Positions 33,451-42,936 of a DNA stretch of 64,000 nt are shown piece by piece. The position numbers were made by a program, and so were the translations under genes. This DNA is from Spirulina subsalsa PCC 9445. GTDB lineage: Bacteria; Cyanobacteriota; Cyanobacteriia; Cyanobacteriales; Spirulinaceae. The notes below the pieces were generated by a model, which saw nothing but the letters and a program-made list of their open reading frames with translations, had not been told where the DNA came from and ran no database searches. The DNA is taken from the NCBI RefSeq assembly GCF_000314005.1, contig NZ_JH980292.1, positions 3,694,121-3,758,120 on the forward strand. Reading direction: 5' to 3'. Every line of letters begins with the position of its first letter. The stretch's first letter is position 1.

Positions 33451-35475
33451 ATGGCAGTCCGCAGAACAGCGGCTCCTCCAACTCCGGGTTTAGCCGAACC
33501 CCAAATCAACAAAACTGCTCAAATCCACTCGTTCGCCAACATCATTGGAGATGTGCGCGTCGGTGCAAATGCGCGAATTTCCCCCGGCACATCCATCCGA
33601 GCCGATGAAGGTTTTCCTTTTTACATCGGGGAAAACGTAAGGATTCAAGACGGGGTTGTGATTCATGGGTTAGAGCGGGGTCGAATCATTGGAGATGATG
33701 GACAAATTTACTCCGCTTGGATTGGGAACAACACCTATGTCACCCACATGGCGTTGATTCATGGCCCGGCTTATGTGGGCAATGATTGCTTTATTGGCTT
33801 CCGCTCCACTGTGTTTAACGCTCGCATCGGCCACGGTTGTATCGTGATGATGCACACCTTAATTCAAGATGTCGAGATTGCACCGGGGAAATATGTTCCG
33901 TCTGGGTCTGTGATCACTAATCAGCAACAAGCGGATCGGCTGCCGGATGTGGAAGAGCAAGACAAAACCTTTGCTCGTCATGTAATGGGCATCGAAAAGG
34001 GATTCCATCCGGAATATTGTAGTACAGAAGATCCCTCTTGTGGCTCAACCCACGGTAATGGGGTGAGCCAGTTAAGTCCGGGGAATGGCCAAACGGCCGA
34101 GGTTGATTATCAAGTTGATTATCAAACATTGGTAGGAAGTATGAGTTTGAAGACAGAAACAGTTGATCAAGTGCGATCTCTCCTTAGACAAGGTTATGGC
34201 ATTGGACTAGAACACGCCGATCAGCGTCGTTACCGTTCCAAATCTTGGCTCACTTGTGGAGCAGTCGAAGGACACCGCGAAGACCAAGTTCTCGCACAAA
34301 TCGAAAACATCTTAGCCGAATATAGCGGCGAGTATGTGCGCTTAATTGGCATTGATACCAACGCCAAACGCCGCGTCCTCGAAGCCATTATTCAACGGCC
34401 TGATGGTATCGCCACCCCCCAACGGACTCGCCCCGGGAAAGTTGTCCGCGCTAAAGCTTCCAGTGGCAATAGTGGCAGTAGTTCCGGCGGTCTGAGTCCT
34501 GAAGTGGTCGAACAAGTGCGCGCTCTCTTGCGTCAAGGCTACAAAATCGGCACCGAACACGCCGACAAACGCCGTTATCGCTCCAAATCTTGGCTCACCT
34601 GCCCCCAAATTCAAGCCACCCACGAAGCCGGGGCATTACAGGAATTAGCCGCCTGTTTAGCCGATCATCAAGGGGAATATGTCCGCCTGATTGGGATTGA
34701 TGCCAGTGCCAAGCGTCGCGTTCTGGAAATGATCATCCAGCGCCCCGACGATAGCGCCCCCAGCACCCCCTCTAGCAGTTTTACTAGCTCTAGTAATGGA
34801 GCTAGTCCTGCGTATAATGGCAACGGCAACGGGAACGGCAACGGCAGTGGGCACTTAAGCCCCGAAACCATCGAGCAAGTGCGCTCCCTGCTCCGTCAAG
34901 GCTACAGCATCAGCGCCGAACACGCCGACAAACGCCGTTACCGCTCTAAATCTTGGCTAACCTGTGAAGGGATTAACGGTAACACCGAAGCTCAAGTTTT
35001 AGCCGAACTGAAAAGCCGTTTAGCTGAACATAACGGGGAATATGTCCGGTTGATTGGCGTGGATTCTAATGCCAAACGTCGGGTGACACAAACCATCATC
35101 CAACGTCCCGCAGAAGCCGCCCCCGCCCCGGCCGCCACCTCTCGCACCGCCACCGCTAGCAGTGCCGTAGAAGCCCCCGCCCCCGCCAGTAACGGTAATG
35201 GGAAAGTTCAAGGGAAATTAAGCCCTGAAGTGGTGGACATGGTGCGCTCTATCCTGCGCCAAGGCTATCAAGTGGGAACCGAACACGCGGATAAACGCCG
35301 CTATCGGGTGAAATCTTGGCAGTCCTGCTCCCCCATTAACTCCTCCTATGAACCGGAAGTCTTAGCCCACTTAGAAGGCTGTTTAGCCGAACACCAAGGG
35401 GAATATGTTCGGTTGTTGGGGATTGATACCCAAGCCAAGCGTCGGGTTGTTGAAGAGGTCATTCAACGTCCATAA
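33451..35475 (+). CDS. ccmM: Carboxysome assembly protein CcmM (gamma-CA domain plus four SSUL repeats)
   Basis: 674 residues. Residues 15-200 form a left-handed beta helix of gamma carbonic anhydrase type with H72, H99 and H104 in place for zinc. Cysteines C190 and C196 match in spacing the disulfide pair reported as needed for activity in some CcmM proteins. Four small-subunit-like repeats follow (starting near 233, 346, 468 and 587), each with GQYx[14 protein letters not shown] and [14 protein letters not shown], joined by Gly/Asn/Ala-rich linkers. SSUL2 and SSUL4 have two cysteines; SSUL1 and SSUL3 have one. CcmM condenses Rubisco and links it to CcmN and the shell. Confidence 0.97.
   Translation: MAVRRTAAPPTPGLAEPQINKTAQIHSFANIIGDVRVGANARISPGTSIRADEGFPFYIGENVRIQDGVVIHGLERGRIIGDDGQIYSAWIGNNTYVTHMALIHGPAYVGNDCFIGFRSTVFNARIGHGCIVMMHTLIQDVEIAPGKYVPSGSVITNQQQADRLPDVEEQDKTFARHVMGIEKGFHPEYCSTEDPSCGSTHGNGVSQLSPGNGQTAEVDYQVDYQTLVGSMSLKTETVDQVRSLLRQGYGIGLEHADQRRYRSKSWLTCGAVEGHREDQVLAQIENILAEYSGEYVRLIGIDTNAKRRVLEAIIQRPDGIATPQRTRPGKVVRAKASSGNSGSSSGGLSPEVVEQVRALLRQGYKIGTEHADKRRYRSKSWLTCPQIQATHEAGALQELAACLADHQGEYVRLIGIDASAKRRVLEMIIQRPDDSAPSTPSSSFTSSSNGASPAYNGNGNGNGNGSGHLSPETIEQVRSLLRQGYSISAEHADKRRYRSKSWLTCEGINGNTEAQVLAELKSRLAEHNGEYVRLIGVDSNAKRRVTQTIIQRPAEAAPAPAATSRTATASSAVEAPAPASNGNGKVQGKLSPEVVDMVRSILRQGYQVGTEHADKRRYRVKSWQSCSPINSSYEPEVLAHLEGCLAEHQGEYVRLLGIDTQAKRRVVEEVIQRP
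34131..34143 (+). promoter_or_regulatory. Probable internal ribosome binding site and start for short CcmM
   Basis: GGTAGGAAGT followed by ATG at 34141 just before the first SSUL repeat ([15 protein letters not shown]). Starting here gives a 444-residue protein made only of the four SSULs, equivalent to the short CcmM form (M35 type) made by internal initiation in other cyanobacteria. Confidence 0.65.
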
Positions 35476-35593
35476 GGTGCTTTCATGGTCAGCCCACTGG
35501 AGGGGAAGAAGATTCAAGTCTGATCTCCCCCCCAACTTGACCCTTGATAAGAGTGAATTTTCTCTGATCTTGTTTATCCTGCCCCCTTGAACC

Positions 35594-36253
35594 ATGCCTT
35601 TGCAACCTTTGCAACTGGTTGATACGCCCACTGTGCGAATCAACGGTGATGTAACCATTCATCCCAGTGCTGCGATCGCTCCCGGAGTTATCCTGCAAGC
35701 TGCACCCCAGAGTCGGATTATCATTGCAGCCGGGGCTTGTATTGGTATGGGTGTTATTCTCAATGCCTATCAAGGCATCATTGAATTAGAAGCCGGGGTA
35801 AGTTTGGGACCTGGGGTTTTAATCATCGGACAGTGCAAAATCGGAGCTAATACTTGTGTTGGGGGAGCAACCACTATTTATAACGCCAATGTTCCTAAGC
35901 TACAAGTCATTCCTGCCGGATCTTTAATCGGGGATCCTTCTCGACAAGTGGTTATTGCAGAAACCCCAGCTTTGGAGCCTAGTCCTGTAGAGTCTAGCGC
36001 GGCTGAGTCTAGTTCTTTAACCGAGGATTTATGGTCAGAAGACTCCCCATCCGAAGAACCCTCCCCATGGACAGAGGGAGAACTCCAAACCACTGCTCCT
36101 AATCCCGAAGCCAGCGAATTCTTGCAGGATTCAGAAGAGTCCCTCAAACCTCCGGGTACCCCAGTATTTGGCAAGGTTTATGTCAATCAATTATTACTGA
36201 CCTTATTCCCCCAAGGTCACAGTTTAAATCAGCGCAATAGTGAGGAAAAATGA
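35594..36253 (+). CDS. ccmN: Carboxysome assembly protein CcmN
   Basis: 219 residues. The N-terminal half has hexapeptide repeats (PSAAIAPGVILQ, LGPGVLIIGQCKIGANTCVGG) of the left-handed beta-helix type. A Ser/Glu/Pro-rich linker (about 120-190) leads to a C-terminal helix (FGKVYVNQLLLTLFPQG), the encapsulation peptide that binds the CcmK shell. It is the last gene of the ccm set. The start is 118 bp after ccmM. Confidence 0.94.
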   Translation: MPLQPLQLVDTPTVRINGDVTIHPSAAIAPGVILQAAPQSRIIIAAGACIGMGVILNAYQGIIELEAGVSLGPGVLIIGQCKIGANTCVGGATTIYNANVPKLQVIPAGSLIGDPSRQVVIAETPALEPSPVESSAAESSSLTEDLWSEDSPSEEPSPWTEGELQTTAPNPEASEFLQDSEESLKPPGTPVFGKVYVNQLLLTLFPQGHSLNQRNSEEK

Positions 36254-36506
36254 GTTAAACCTTCCTCCAGTTTCCCGTAGATTGGAGTTTACAAAACAGA
36301 CTCTTGTTTGAATCTGTTGAGCTAGCTTTATCGCTCATCGCCCAGTCTGCAACAATTCGTAAATCAGGTTCATTTTTTTTACCGTTTGTGAGAGTATGTA
36401 CTCAGGTAAAAAAAATAAAAATTCAAGAAAAACTTTTAACGGTGATTAGCGAAAGGAGCTTAAAAATTGCCTAACCCGCAAATACAAGGCAAAACATAAG
36501 TAATGG

Positions 36507-36531
36507 TTTTGACTCGGTTTTTGAGTCAAAA
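36507..36531 (+). terminator. Hairpin upstream of rbcL (possible terminator)
   Basis: TTTTGACTC pairs with GAGTCAAAA across a 7-base loop. There is no long T tract on the plus strand after it, so it could also be a regulatory structure. Confidence 0.4.
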
Positions 36532-36665
36532 ACAACTTCAATTGCCTTGATCCCTGAGAATTTTTTTGAAGGACATCTAAAAAGTTTTAAATAGCACATC
36601 ATCTATCAAGGTTCTCCCAATGAGGATCTTGGAACTTTATGTTTTTTTACACCTATTTACCAATC

Positions 36666-36680
36666 ATTAATTTATTTAAT
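36666..36680 (+). promoter_or_regulatory. Candidate RbcR (LysR-type) binding site
   Basis: ATTAATTTATTTAAT fits ATTA(G/A)-N5-(C/T)TAAT, the RbcR motif as I recall it from Synechocystis. It lies 390 bp before the rbcL start, plausible for a LysR site near the rbc promoter. The sequence is A/T-rich, so chance matches are possible. Confidence 0.45.
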
Positions 36681-37056
36681 ATTACTTAGAAGAAAGAAAT
36701 ATTGAAAAAAAAGCCACAAGTTAAAAATATTTATTAAAAAAAACCAAAGTTCATGGTAAGCTGAAGTCTATCAGAAGCAAATCGTTGACATTAAATTTGA
36801 CTTCACAGTTAAGAAGAAGTGGGCTATCCGTCTTAGGCATTCTTCAGGCTTAGGGTGAAACAGCAAAATTGTCCAGTTACCCGAATTGTTGGCACAACTT
36901 GGGTAGCCAAGGGGTATGGTGTTTTCTCCCGTTGAGTCCGAGTAATGTAGACCGACTTTCCGTCGTGGTCGCTTCTCCCTAACAGATAAATTGCATTCAA
37001 ATGCAAAAGCTAAGAGTAAGGAATACGCCTCAAAGTTGAAGGAGGAATCGAGGAAT

Positions 37057-38475
37057 ATGGTACAAGCGAAATCTGCTCCTGGGTTTAAGGCTGGTGTCCA
37101 AGACTACCGCCTGACCTATTACACCCCGGATTACACGCCCAAGGATACAGATCTTCTGGCCTGCTTTCGGATGACACCCCAACCGGGTGTTCCCCCCGAA
37201 GAAGCAGGTGCTGCGGTAGCCGCAGAATCTTCTACCGGGACATGGACAACGGTTTGGACTGATGGTCTGACCGACTTAGACCGTTATAAAGGTCGTTGTT
37301 ATGAAGTCGAAGCCGTACCCGGTGAAGACAACCAATATTTCTGTTTCGTGGCTTATCCTTTGGATCTGTTTGAAGAAGGATCTGTCACCAACATTTTGAC
37401 CTCTTTGGTGGGGAACGTGTTTGGGTTTAAAGCGCTGCGTGCGCTGCGTTTGGAAGACTTACGGATTCCCGTTGCCCTGCTGAAAACCTTCCAAGGCCCT
37501 CCTCACGGGATTGTGGTGGAACGGGACAAACTCAATAAATATGGTCGTCCTTTATTAGGGTGTACCATTAAGCCCAAACTGGGTCTGTCTGCGAAGAACT
37601 ACGGACGCGCCGTTTATGAGTGTTTACGCGGTGGTCTGGACTTCACCAAAGATGACGAGAACATCAACTCTCAGCCCTTCATGCGTTGGCGCGATCGCTT
37701 CCTCTTCGTTCAAGAAGCCATCGAAAAAGCCCAAGCCGAAACCAACGAAATTAAAGGTCACTACCTGAACGTTACCGCCGCCACCTGCGAAGAAATGCTC
37801 AAACGGGCAGAATTCGCTAAAGAAATCGGTACCCCCATCATCATGCACGACTTCCTCACTGGAGGTTTCACCGCTAACACCACCTTAGCGCGCTGGTGTC
37901 GGGACAATGGCGTTCTGCTCCACATCCACCGTGCGATGCACGCCGTAATTGACCGTCAACGGAATCACGGGATTCACTTCCGCGTTCTCGCCAAGTGCTT
38001 ACGGATGTCCGGTGGAGATCACCTGCACTCTGGAACCGTTGTGGGTAAATTAGAAGGGGAACGGGGCATTACGATGGGCTTCGTTGACCTGATGCGCGAA
38101 GACTATGTAGAAGAAGATCGTTCTCGCGGTATTTTCTTCACCCAAGACTGGGCTTCCATGCCTGGAGTGATGCCTGTAGCATCCGGTGGGATTCACGTCT
38201 GGCATATGCCCGCCCTAGTGGAAATCTTCGGCGATGATTCCTGCTTACAGTTCGGTGGTGGTACTCTGGGACACCCCTGGGGGAACGCGCCTGGTGCAAC
38301 CGCTAACCGTGTGGCTCTCGAAGCTTGTGTCCAAGCTCGGAACGAAGGTCGTAGCTTGGCACGGGAAGGCAACGATGTCATCCGTGAAGCTTGCCGTTGG
38401 AGCCCTGAACTGAAAGCCGCTTGCGAACTCTGGAAAGAAATCAAATTCGAGTTCGAGGCAATGGACACCCTCTAA
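37057..38475 (+). CDS. rbcL: Ribulose bisphosphate carboxylase large subunit (form IB)
   Basis: 472 residues from ATG at 37057, preceded by GGAGGA and AGGAA. An in-frame TTG at 36991 would add 22 non-homologous residues and is rejected. Signature [17 protein letters not shown] includes the carbamylated lysine; [12 protein letters not shown] and [18 protein letters not shown] (catalytic loop 6) are intact. With RbcS it forms the L8S8 enzyme that fixes CO2 in the carboxysome. Confidence 0.98.
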   Translation: MVQAKSAPGFKAGVQDYRLTYYTPDYTPKDTDLLACFRMTPQPGVPPEEAGAAVAAESSTGTWTTVWTDGLTDLDRYKGRCYEVEAVPGEDNQYFCFVAYPLDLFEEGSVTNILTSLVGNVFGFKALRALRLEDLRIPVALLKTFQGPPHGIVVERDKLNKYGRPLLGCTIKPKLGLSAKNYGRAVYECLRGGLDFTKDDENINSQPFMRWRDRFLFVQEAIEKAQAETNEIKGHYLNVTAATCEEMLKRAEFAKEIGTPIIMHDFLTGGFTANTTLARWCRDNGVLLHIHRAMHAVIDRQRNHGIHFRVLAKCLRMSGGDHLHSGTVVGKLEGERGITMGFVDLMREDYVEEDRSRGIFFTQDWASMPGVMPVASGGIHVWHMPALVEIFGDDSCLQFGGGTLGHPWGNAPGATANRVALEACVQARNEGRSLAREGNDVIREACRWSPELKAACELWKEIKFEFEAMDTL

Positions 38476-38490
38476 GAGGGAAGGACAAGT

Positions 38491-38529
38491 AAAAAGGAAA
38501 AAGTACCTAGAGTTACTTTTCTCCTTTTT
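38491..38529 (+). terminator. Hairpin between rbcL and rbcX
   Basis: AAAAAGGAAAAAGTA and TTACTTTTCTCCTTTTT form a long imperfect stem ending in T residues. It may act as a partial terminator or mRNA stabiliser that lowers rbcX and rbcS relative to rbcL, or protects the rbcL message. Confidence 0.55.
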
Positions 38530-38571
38530 GCTTGACTTTAAAATCAGTCGGGTTGGGACAGCTTATGCAGC

Positions 38572-38997
38572 ATGAATCCAAAGCAAATTGCCAAAGACAC
38601 CGCGAAAGTTCTGCAAAGTTATTTAACTTATCAGGCAGTACGGACGATTGTTGATCAGTTATCGGAAACGAACCCCACCCAAGCCCTTTGGTTAGGTCAG
38701 TATTCTGCGGGCAAAATGCAGGATGGTGAAATCTATCTAGAAGGCTTGATGTTGGAACATAAGGATCTGGTTCTGAGGATTCTCACTGTACGAGAGACGA
38801 TTGCTGAGGCGGTTCTAGAATTTTTACCGGAGATGGTGCAAATCGGCATTCAACAGTCTAATGCTGAGTATCGTCGCCAAGTCTTGGAGCGCTTAACTCG
38901 TTCTCAACCCTTGACTGAGATCCCTTCTTTAGAGTCCATGACTGAGTTAGAGGGGGGTAGTCCTCCGCTACAAGATGAGCCTAGCTCTACTGATTAA
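38572..38997 (+). CDS. rbcX: Rubisco assembly chaperone RbcX
   Basis: 141 residues. The four-helix RbcX fold is recognisable by [33 protein letters not shown] and [20 protein letters not shown]. The dimer binds the C-terminal peptide of RbcL during assembly of L8. The last 30 residues are a variable acidic tail. It lies between rbcL and rbcS as in many cyanobacteria. Confidence 0.96.
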   Translation: MNPKQIAKDTAKVLQSYLTYQAVRTIVDQLSETNPTQALWLGQYSAGKMQDGEIYLEGLMLEHKDLVLRILTVRETIAEAVLEFLPEMVQIGIQQSNAEYRRQVLERLTRSQPLTEIPSLESMTELEGGSPPLQDEPSSTD

Positions 38998-39026
38998 TTA
39001 TTACCATCCACGAGGAAGAGAAACCC

Positions 39027-39362
39027 ATGAAGACATTACCTAAAGAGAAACGTTACGAAACTCTGTCTTATTTACCTCCTTTGACCGATCAGCAAGTGGC
39101 CAAGCAGATCGAGTATATGCTGGAACAAGGCTTTATCCCGGCGGTGGAATTTGAAGAAGATCCCAGCCCGGCGGATCACCACTGGACCCTGTGGAAACTG
39201 CCTCTGTTCTCTGCGAACTCTGCTCAAGAAGTGCTCAACGAAGTGCGGGAGTGTCGTCAAGAGTATCCTAACAGCTATGTGCGTGTGATTGGCTTTGACA
39301 ATATTAAACAATGCCAAACCATGAGTTTCATTGTTTACAAGCCCGGAATGAGCCGTTACTAA
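39027..39362 (+). CDS. rbcS: Ribulose bisphosphate carboxylase small subunit
   Basis: 111 residues, normal for a cyanobacterial small subunit. Typical segments are [39 protein letters not shown] and [28 protein letters not shown] precedes the ATG. A strong terminator follows. Confidence 0.98.
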   Translation: MKTLPKEKRYETLSYLPPLTDQQVAKQIEYMLEQGFIPAVEFEEDPSPADHHWTLWKLPLFSANSAQEVLNEVRECRQEYPNSYVRVIGFDNIKQCQTMSFIVYKPGMSRY

Positions 39363-39389
39363 GGTTCTCGATTTCATACTGAACTCAAG

Positions 39390-39422
39390 AAGGGGAAGTC
39401 TTAAATGATTTCCCCTTTTTTT
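39390..39422 (+). terminator. rbc operon terminator
   Basis: AAGGGGAAGTC pairs with GATTTCCCCTT and is followed by TTTTT. Confidence 0.88.
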
Positions 39423-39440
39423 CGGTTAACGGTGGGAGTG

Positions 39441-40220
39441 TTAACACGCCACCTGTGAAGGGGTGAGCAGTGACTCTAAGTGTTTCATCCCTTTGTTCAC
39501 ATAACGAGTGACTGTCATGGGACTAATACCAATGGCTTGGGCGGCCTCGCGACGGGAGTATTCTTGTAGAAAGACTAATTCAATGGCGAGTTTTTCTTTG
39601 TGGTCTAATTGACTTAAGGCACTTTGGATATTGATACGATCTTCTTGTTGTTGACGACGGGAAAACTCGTCACCATCGGGCAAAATGTCGGCGAGGGTGA
39701 GGGGAGACTCACTCGAAGCGGTCAGATGAGCGTCTAGACTGACTAGGTTACATTGTTTGGCGGCGGCCTTACAATCTCGCCATTCTTCTAGGGAAACGCC
39801 TAATGATTGTGCGAGTTCGTGATCGCTCGGTGTATGACCTAAACAAGCGGTTAACTGCTTCTGCTGCTTTCTCCCCCGAGAATATAACTCTTGCCAACGA
39901 CGAGGAATCCTCACGGTGTTGGCTTTATCTCGTAAGTAGTGCAGCATCGCTCCTCGAATATAGGGCAGGGCAAAGGAACTAAAGGCATAACCTTGTTGAA
40001 TATCAAACCGTTCAATGGCTCGAATTAAGCCTAAGTAACCTGTTTGTTCTAAATCTTCGTAGGGTTCATTGCATTGCTCCCTCATCTGATGGGCTACTTT
40101 CCGCACTAACCCTAAATTTAGTCGGACTAATTGATTTCGTAACTCTAATGACGGATTTTTGGCGTAAGCCATCAATAATTCAAGTCCACGAGTTTGGAGA
40201 GATGCAGCAGAAGTTAACAT
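39441..40220 (-). CDS. sigF: Group 3 sigma factor, SigF-like
   Basis: 259 residues from ATG at 40220; the frame extends to 40325, but the extra 35 residues look unrelated. Region 2 has LRNQLVRLNLGLVRKVAHQM, YEDLEQTGYLGLIRAIERF and YAFSSFALPYIRGAM. Region 3 has RIPRRWQEL, and region 4 has LAIELVFLQEYSRREAAQAIG with HTH SPMTVTRYVNKGM. The length and lack of a region 1 fit the SigF type, linked to pilus and stress gene expression. It converges with rbcS and is 78 bp away. Confidence 0.78.
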   Translation of the reverse strand: MLTSAASLQTRGLELLMAYAKNPSLELRNQLVRLNLGLVRKVAHQMREQCNEPYEDLEQTGYLGLIRAIERFDIQQGYAFSSFALPYIRGAMLHYLRDKANTVRIPRRWQELYSRGRKQQKQLTACLGHTPSDHELAQSLGVSLEEWRDCKAAAKQCNLVSLDAHLTASSESPLTLADILPDGDEFSRRQQQEDRINIQSALSQLDHKEKLAIELVFLQEYSRREAAQAIGISPMTVTRYVNKGMKHLESLLTPSQVAC

Positions 40221-40512
40221 AATAGTCCCAACAATTTGCCCTAGAAAGTAATCCCAACTACCTCTATTGTCGAAACTGAACGGGGTATATACCATCGTTG
40301 TTTCACGGAAATCCGATTCACCCACTTAAAGATTGCCCGTGAAAATACTGGATCTGAAGTCAATATCTTAAAGAATTGTTAAGTTGTGTAGACTGTAAGG
40401 GGTGCTGTTGGGGTTGGGATCTCCTCACCTCCCCTCCCGAAATTGGCACGGTAGAATAGAGAAAACACTGTTCATCTAAAGTTTTTCCGGATTGGAGTTA
40501 CTGGGAGAAAAT

Positions 40513-41241
40513 ATGGCTAATAGTAGTAATTTCCTAGAAACCGCAAAAGCGGCACGCAGTAAAGCCCTGGTTGGGCCGAATGTGATCTCTAATGCTTTGC
40601 CCTATTTAGGGGGTGGTTTAGTTTTAACTGCCGTAGGCGTTTATGGTGGGTTGGGGGTTTTACAAAGTTACCCCAGTATTTTCTTCCCCACCTTTTTTGC
40701 GGCTATGGTCGTGGAATTGATTCTATTTTTTGTGGCGCGGGGTGTAGCAGAGAAGGGGAATAACTCTGTTGCTTTGCCTTTGCTGACTACTTATAGCCTG
40801 TTATCGGGCTATACTTTGAGTGGTTTAATCGCCTATGCTTTAGGGACTTCTGGTGTTGGATTCCGGGGAATTGCGATCGCCGCCTTGGGTTGCGGGGTTG
40901 CCTTCATTGCCGGACGCCGCATCGGTTCCAACCTCTCAGAAGAAGATGGTTTTGCCCTGGGCAAGACGATTAGTATTGCCCTGATTGCCCTATTGGTGGT
41001 CTTGGTGGGTCAACTGGGTTTTGCCCTGTTTGGTGTAGGGACTCCCACTTTCTTGGAAGTTGGCATCTCTGCGGCCGGGGTGTTCATTTTTGCCGGGGCC
41101 TCGGTGTTAGACTTCTTTATTCTGCCCCGTGCCTATCGTGACGAGCAATACCTGTCTGCGGCACTGTCGATGTATTTGACCTACATCAACCTGTTTATCT
41201 TCCTTCTACGGCTAATTATTGCCCTCAATGGTCGTGATTAG
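40513..41241 (+). CDS. Bax inhibitor-1 (BI-1/YccA) family membrane protein
   Basis: 242 residues from ATG at 40513, preceded by GGGAGAAA; a TTG at 40492 is less likely. Seven hydrophobic segments are visible. The C-terminal block EEDGFALGKTISIALIAL, AGASVLDFFILPRAYRDEQ and ALSMYLTYINLFIFLLRLI is typical of BI-1 proteins. Members are calcium-leak-type or protease-associated membrane proteins; the function here is unknown. Confidence 0.85.
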   Translation: MANSSNFLETAKAARSKALVGPNVISNALPYLGGGLVLTAVGVYGGLGVLQSYPSIFFPTFFAAMVVELILFFVARGVAEKGNNSVALPLLTTYSLLSGYTLSGLIAYALGTSGVGFRGIAIAALGCGVAFIAGRRIGSNLSEEDGFALGKTISIALIALLVVLVGQLGFALFGVGTPTFLEVGISAAGVFIFAGASVLDFFILPRAYRDEQYLSAALSMYLTYINLFIFLLRLIIALNGRD

Positions 41242-41251
41242 TGTAGATAAT

Positions 41252-41483
41252 TAGGGCTTGCTGAATAACTCTACTCTGGGTGGAAAACAGGGAACAGGGG
41301 GAGTCGGAAAAAGGCAAGCCTTTTTGATTATTTATCCCTAAAATCTTGCGGTTTCTCGCTGTTAGAAGTCAAGGGAATAGGGAACAGGGGAAATTCAGGT
41401 TTTTGCCCTCAAGTCTATTTAATTTGGTATAAACGGCTGAAAGTCCTAGTAACAGTGCTTAGATGGATATTCAGCAGACCCTA
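41252..41483 (+). mobile_element. MITE family 2, copy 3
   Basis: 232 bp between TAGGGCTTGCTGAATAACTC and GATATTCAGCAGACCCTA. The internal hairpin AAAAAGGCAAGCCTTTTTG is present. It is longer than the 169-bp copies because of a segment (GGGAATAGGGAACAGGGG ... TTAATTTGGTATAAACGG) partly shared with copy 2. Confidence 0.8.
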
Positions 41484-41545
41484 ATTAAGCTCTATCCTTT
41501 AGGGACAAGGGAAGAGGGAAGTTAATTCCTCTTCCCTATTATTCG

Positions 41546-41749
41546 CCCGATAATCCCCCTCCTCTAGACAACAGCAAGCTCTAACTGGGCGCTGAAGCGC
41601 AACTACGAACTAGACCGATAACCCCCCTCCTCTAGACAACAGCAAGCTCTAACTGGGCGCTGAAGCGCAACTACGAACTAGCCCGATAATCCCCCTCCTC
41701 TAGACAACAGCAAGCTCTAACTGGGCGCTGAAGCGCAACTACGAACTAG
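41546..41749 (+). repeat. 68-bp tandem triplication
   Basis: Three 68-bp units starting CCCGATAATCCCCC and ending GCGCAACTACGAACTAG. The third copy overlaps the 3' end of the aminotransferase gene and provides its last codons (RSCASAPS) and stop. The unit end AAGCGCAACTACGAAC also occurs once at about 1042-1057. The remainder of 41484-41545 contains no gene. Confidence 0.9.
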
Positions 41750-42850
41750 GGATTGTAGGGTGTTGGCGACTCGTTCCTGTTCACTGGGGGAGAGTTCAGG
41801 GAACATGGGCAGGGCGAGGATTTGGCGGGCGACTTGTTCGGAGTGGGGGAACGAATCGGGGGGATAGTTTAAGTGCTGATAAACGGGTTGTTGGTGTAGG
41901 GGGATGGGATAGTAAATCATGCTACTAATGCCCTGTTCAGCGAGTTTGGCTCGGATGTTGTCCCGCTCTCCCGTTAAAATCCGAATACTGTATTGATTCC
42001 AGACGGCTTTCCCTTGGTCGGGATTGGAGGGGAGGGCGAGGGTATCGAGGGGTGAAAGCAGTTGGTGATAGCGTTCTGCCACTCGTGAACGCCCTTCGTT
42101 CCACTGGTCGAGGTGGGAGAGCTTAATGGTTAAGATGGCGGCTTGGAGCGCGTCTAAACGGCTATTCACGCCGATTAATTCGTGGATGTAGCGTTCTTTG
42201 CTGCCATGTTCTCGTAACATCCGCAATTGGGCGGCTAGGTTGGGGTCGTTGGTGGTGATGGCTCCCCCATCTCCACAGGCCCCAAGGTTTTTGGTGGGGA
42301 AGAAGCTAAAACAGCCTAAATGCCCGATACTGCCCACTTTTTGCCCTTGCCATTCGGCTCCGGTGGCTTGGGCGCAGTCTTCAATGACAAGGAGGTTGTG
42401 GCGCTGTGCGATCGCCATTAAAGCATCCATGACCACCGGACGGCCAAATAAATGCACGGGAATAATGGCTTTAGTGCGTTCGGTAATGGCGGCCTCAACT
42501 TGACTCACGTCTAAGTTATAACTCTCGGGGTCAATATCCACAAAAACGGGTTTAGCCCCCACCAAGGAAATCACTTCTGCTGTGGCAATGAAGGTGAAGG
42601 GGGAGGTGATCACTTCATCCCCCGCGCCAATATTCAGGACGCGCAAGGCTAAATAGAGGGCATCGGTGCCGGAATTACAGCCTACGGCGTATTGGGTTCC
42701 GGTATATTGGGCAAAGGCCTGTTCAAAATCGCTGACGGTTGCCCCCCCGATGTAGCGACCCGAGCGCAAAATCTCTAGGACTTGGGTACTTACTTCTGAG
42801 TCAATTTGTTGATACTGTCGAGTTAAATCAAGAGGCGGAATGTTGTTCAC
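41717..42850 (-). CDS. DegT/DnrJ/EryC1 aminotransferase
   Basis: 377 residues. A PLP-dependent sugar or related aminotransferase: VGCNSGTDALYLALRVL, ITSPFTFIATAEVI, VPVHLFG-type motif IPVHLFGRP, EDCAQATGA and the Schiff-base lysine in SFFPTKNLGACGDGGAI. It likely acts on a nucleotide-linked ketosugar for cell-surface polysaccharide. The C-terminal RSCASAPS and stop codon come from the 68-bp repeat. No glycan operon surrounds it. Confidence 0.9.
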   Translation of the reverse strand: MNNIPPLDLTRQYQQIDSEVSTQVLEILRSGRYIGGATVSDFEQAFAQYTGTQYAVGCNSGTDALYLALRVLNIGAGDEVITSPFTFIATAEVISLVGAKPVFVDIDPESYNLDVSQVEAAITERTKAIIPVHLFGRPVVMDALMAIAQRHNLLVIEDCAQATGAEWQGQKVGSIGHLGCFSFFPTKNLGACGDGGAITTNDPNLAAQLRMLREHGSKERYIHELIGVNSRLDALQAAILTIKLSHLDQWNEGRSRVAERYHQLLSPLDTLALPSNPDQGKAVWNQYSIRILTGERDNIRAKLAEQGISSMIYYPIPLHQQPVYQHLNYPPDSFPHSEQVARQILALPMFPELSPSEQERVANTLQSLVRSCASAPS

Positions 42851-42936
42851 TCGTTTACACCATGAAATAATTACAAAACTTTGGGGATGTGAGTCTCATG
42901 ATAAACGCTCAATAGAATTCCTGTGAATCAAATCCT

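Larger units (their letters stand above)
36254..37056. promoter_or_regulatory. ccmN-rbcL intergenic and rbcL leader
   Basis: An 803-bp A/T-rich region with no credible gene. It holds an inverted repeat TTTTTTTTACC/GGTAAAAAAAA (36373-36415), which may act as the ccm terminator, and a strong hairpin TTTTGACTC-N7-GAGTCAAAA (36507-36531). It also contains an RbcR-like box (36666-36680) and a TTGACA at 36785 that could be a -35 element, giving an rbcL leader of about 250 nt. The exact start site is not determined. Confidence 0.5.

Noticed and set aside
36991..37056. Extended rbcL N-terminus from TTG at 36991
   Set aside because: The first 22 residues are not part of any known RbcL; GGAGGA lies before ATG 37057.
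41546..41749. 68-bp repeats as a CRISPR array
   Set aside because: Units are tandem without spacers and overlap a gene end.
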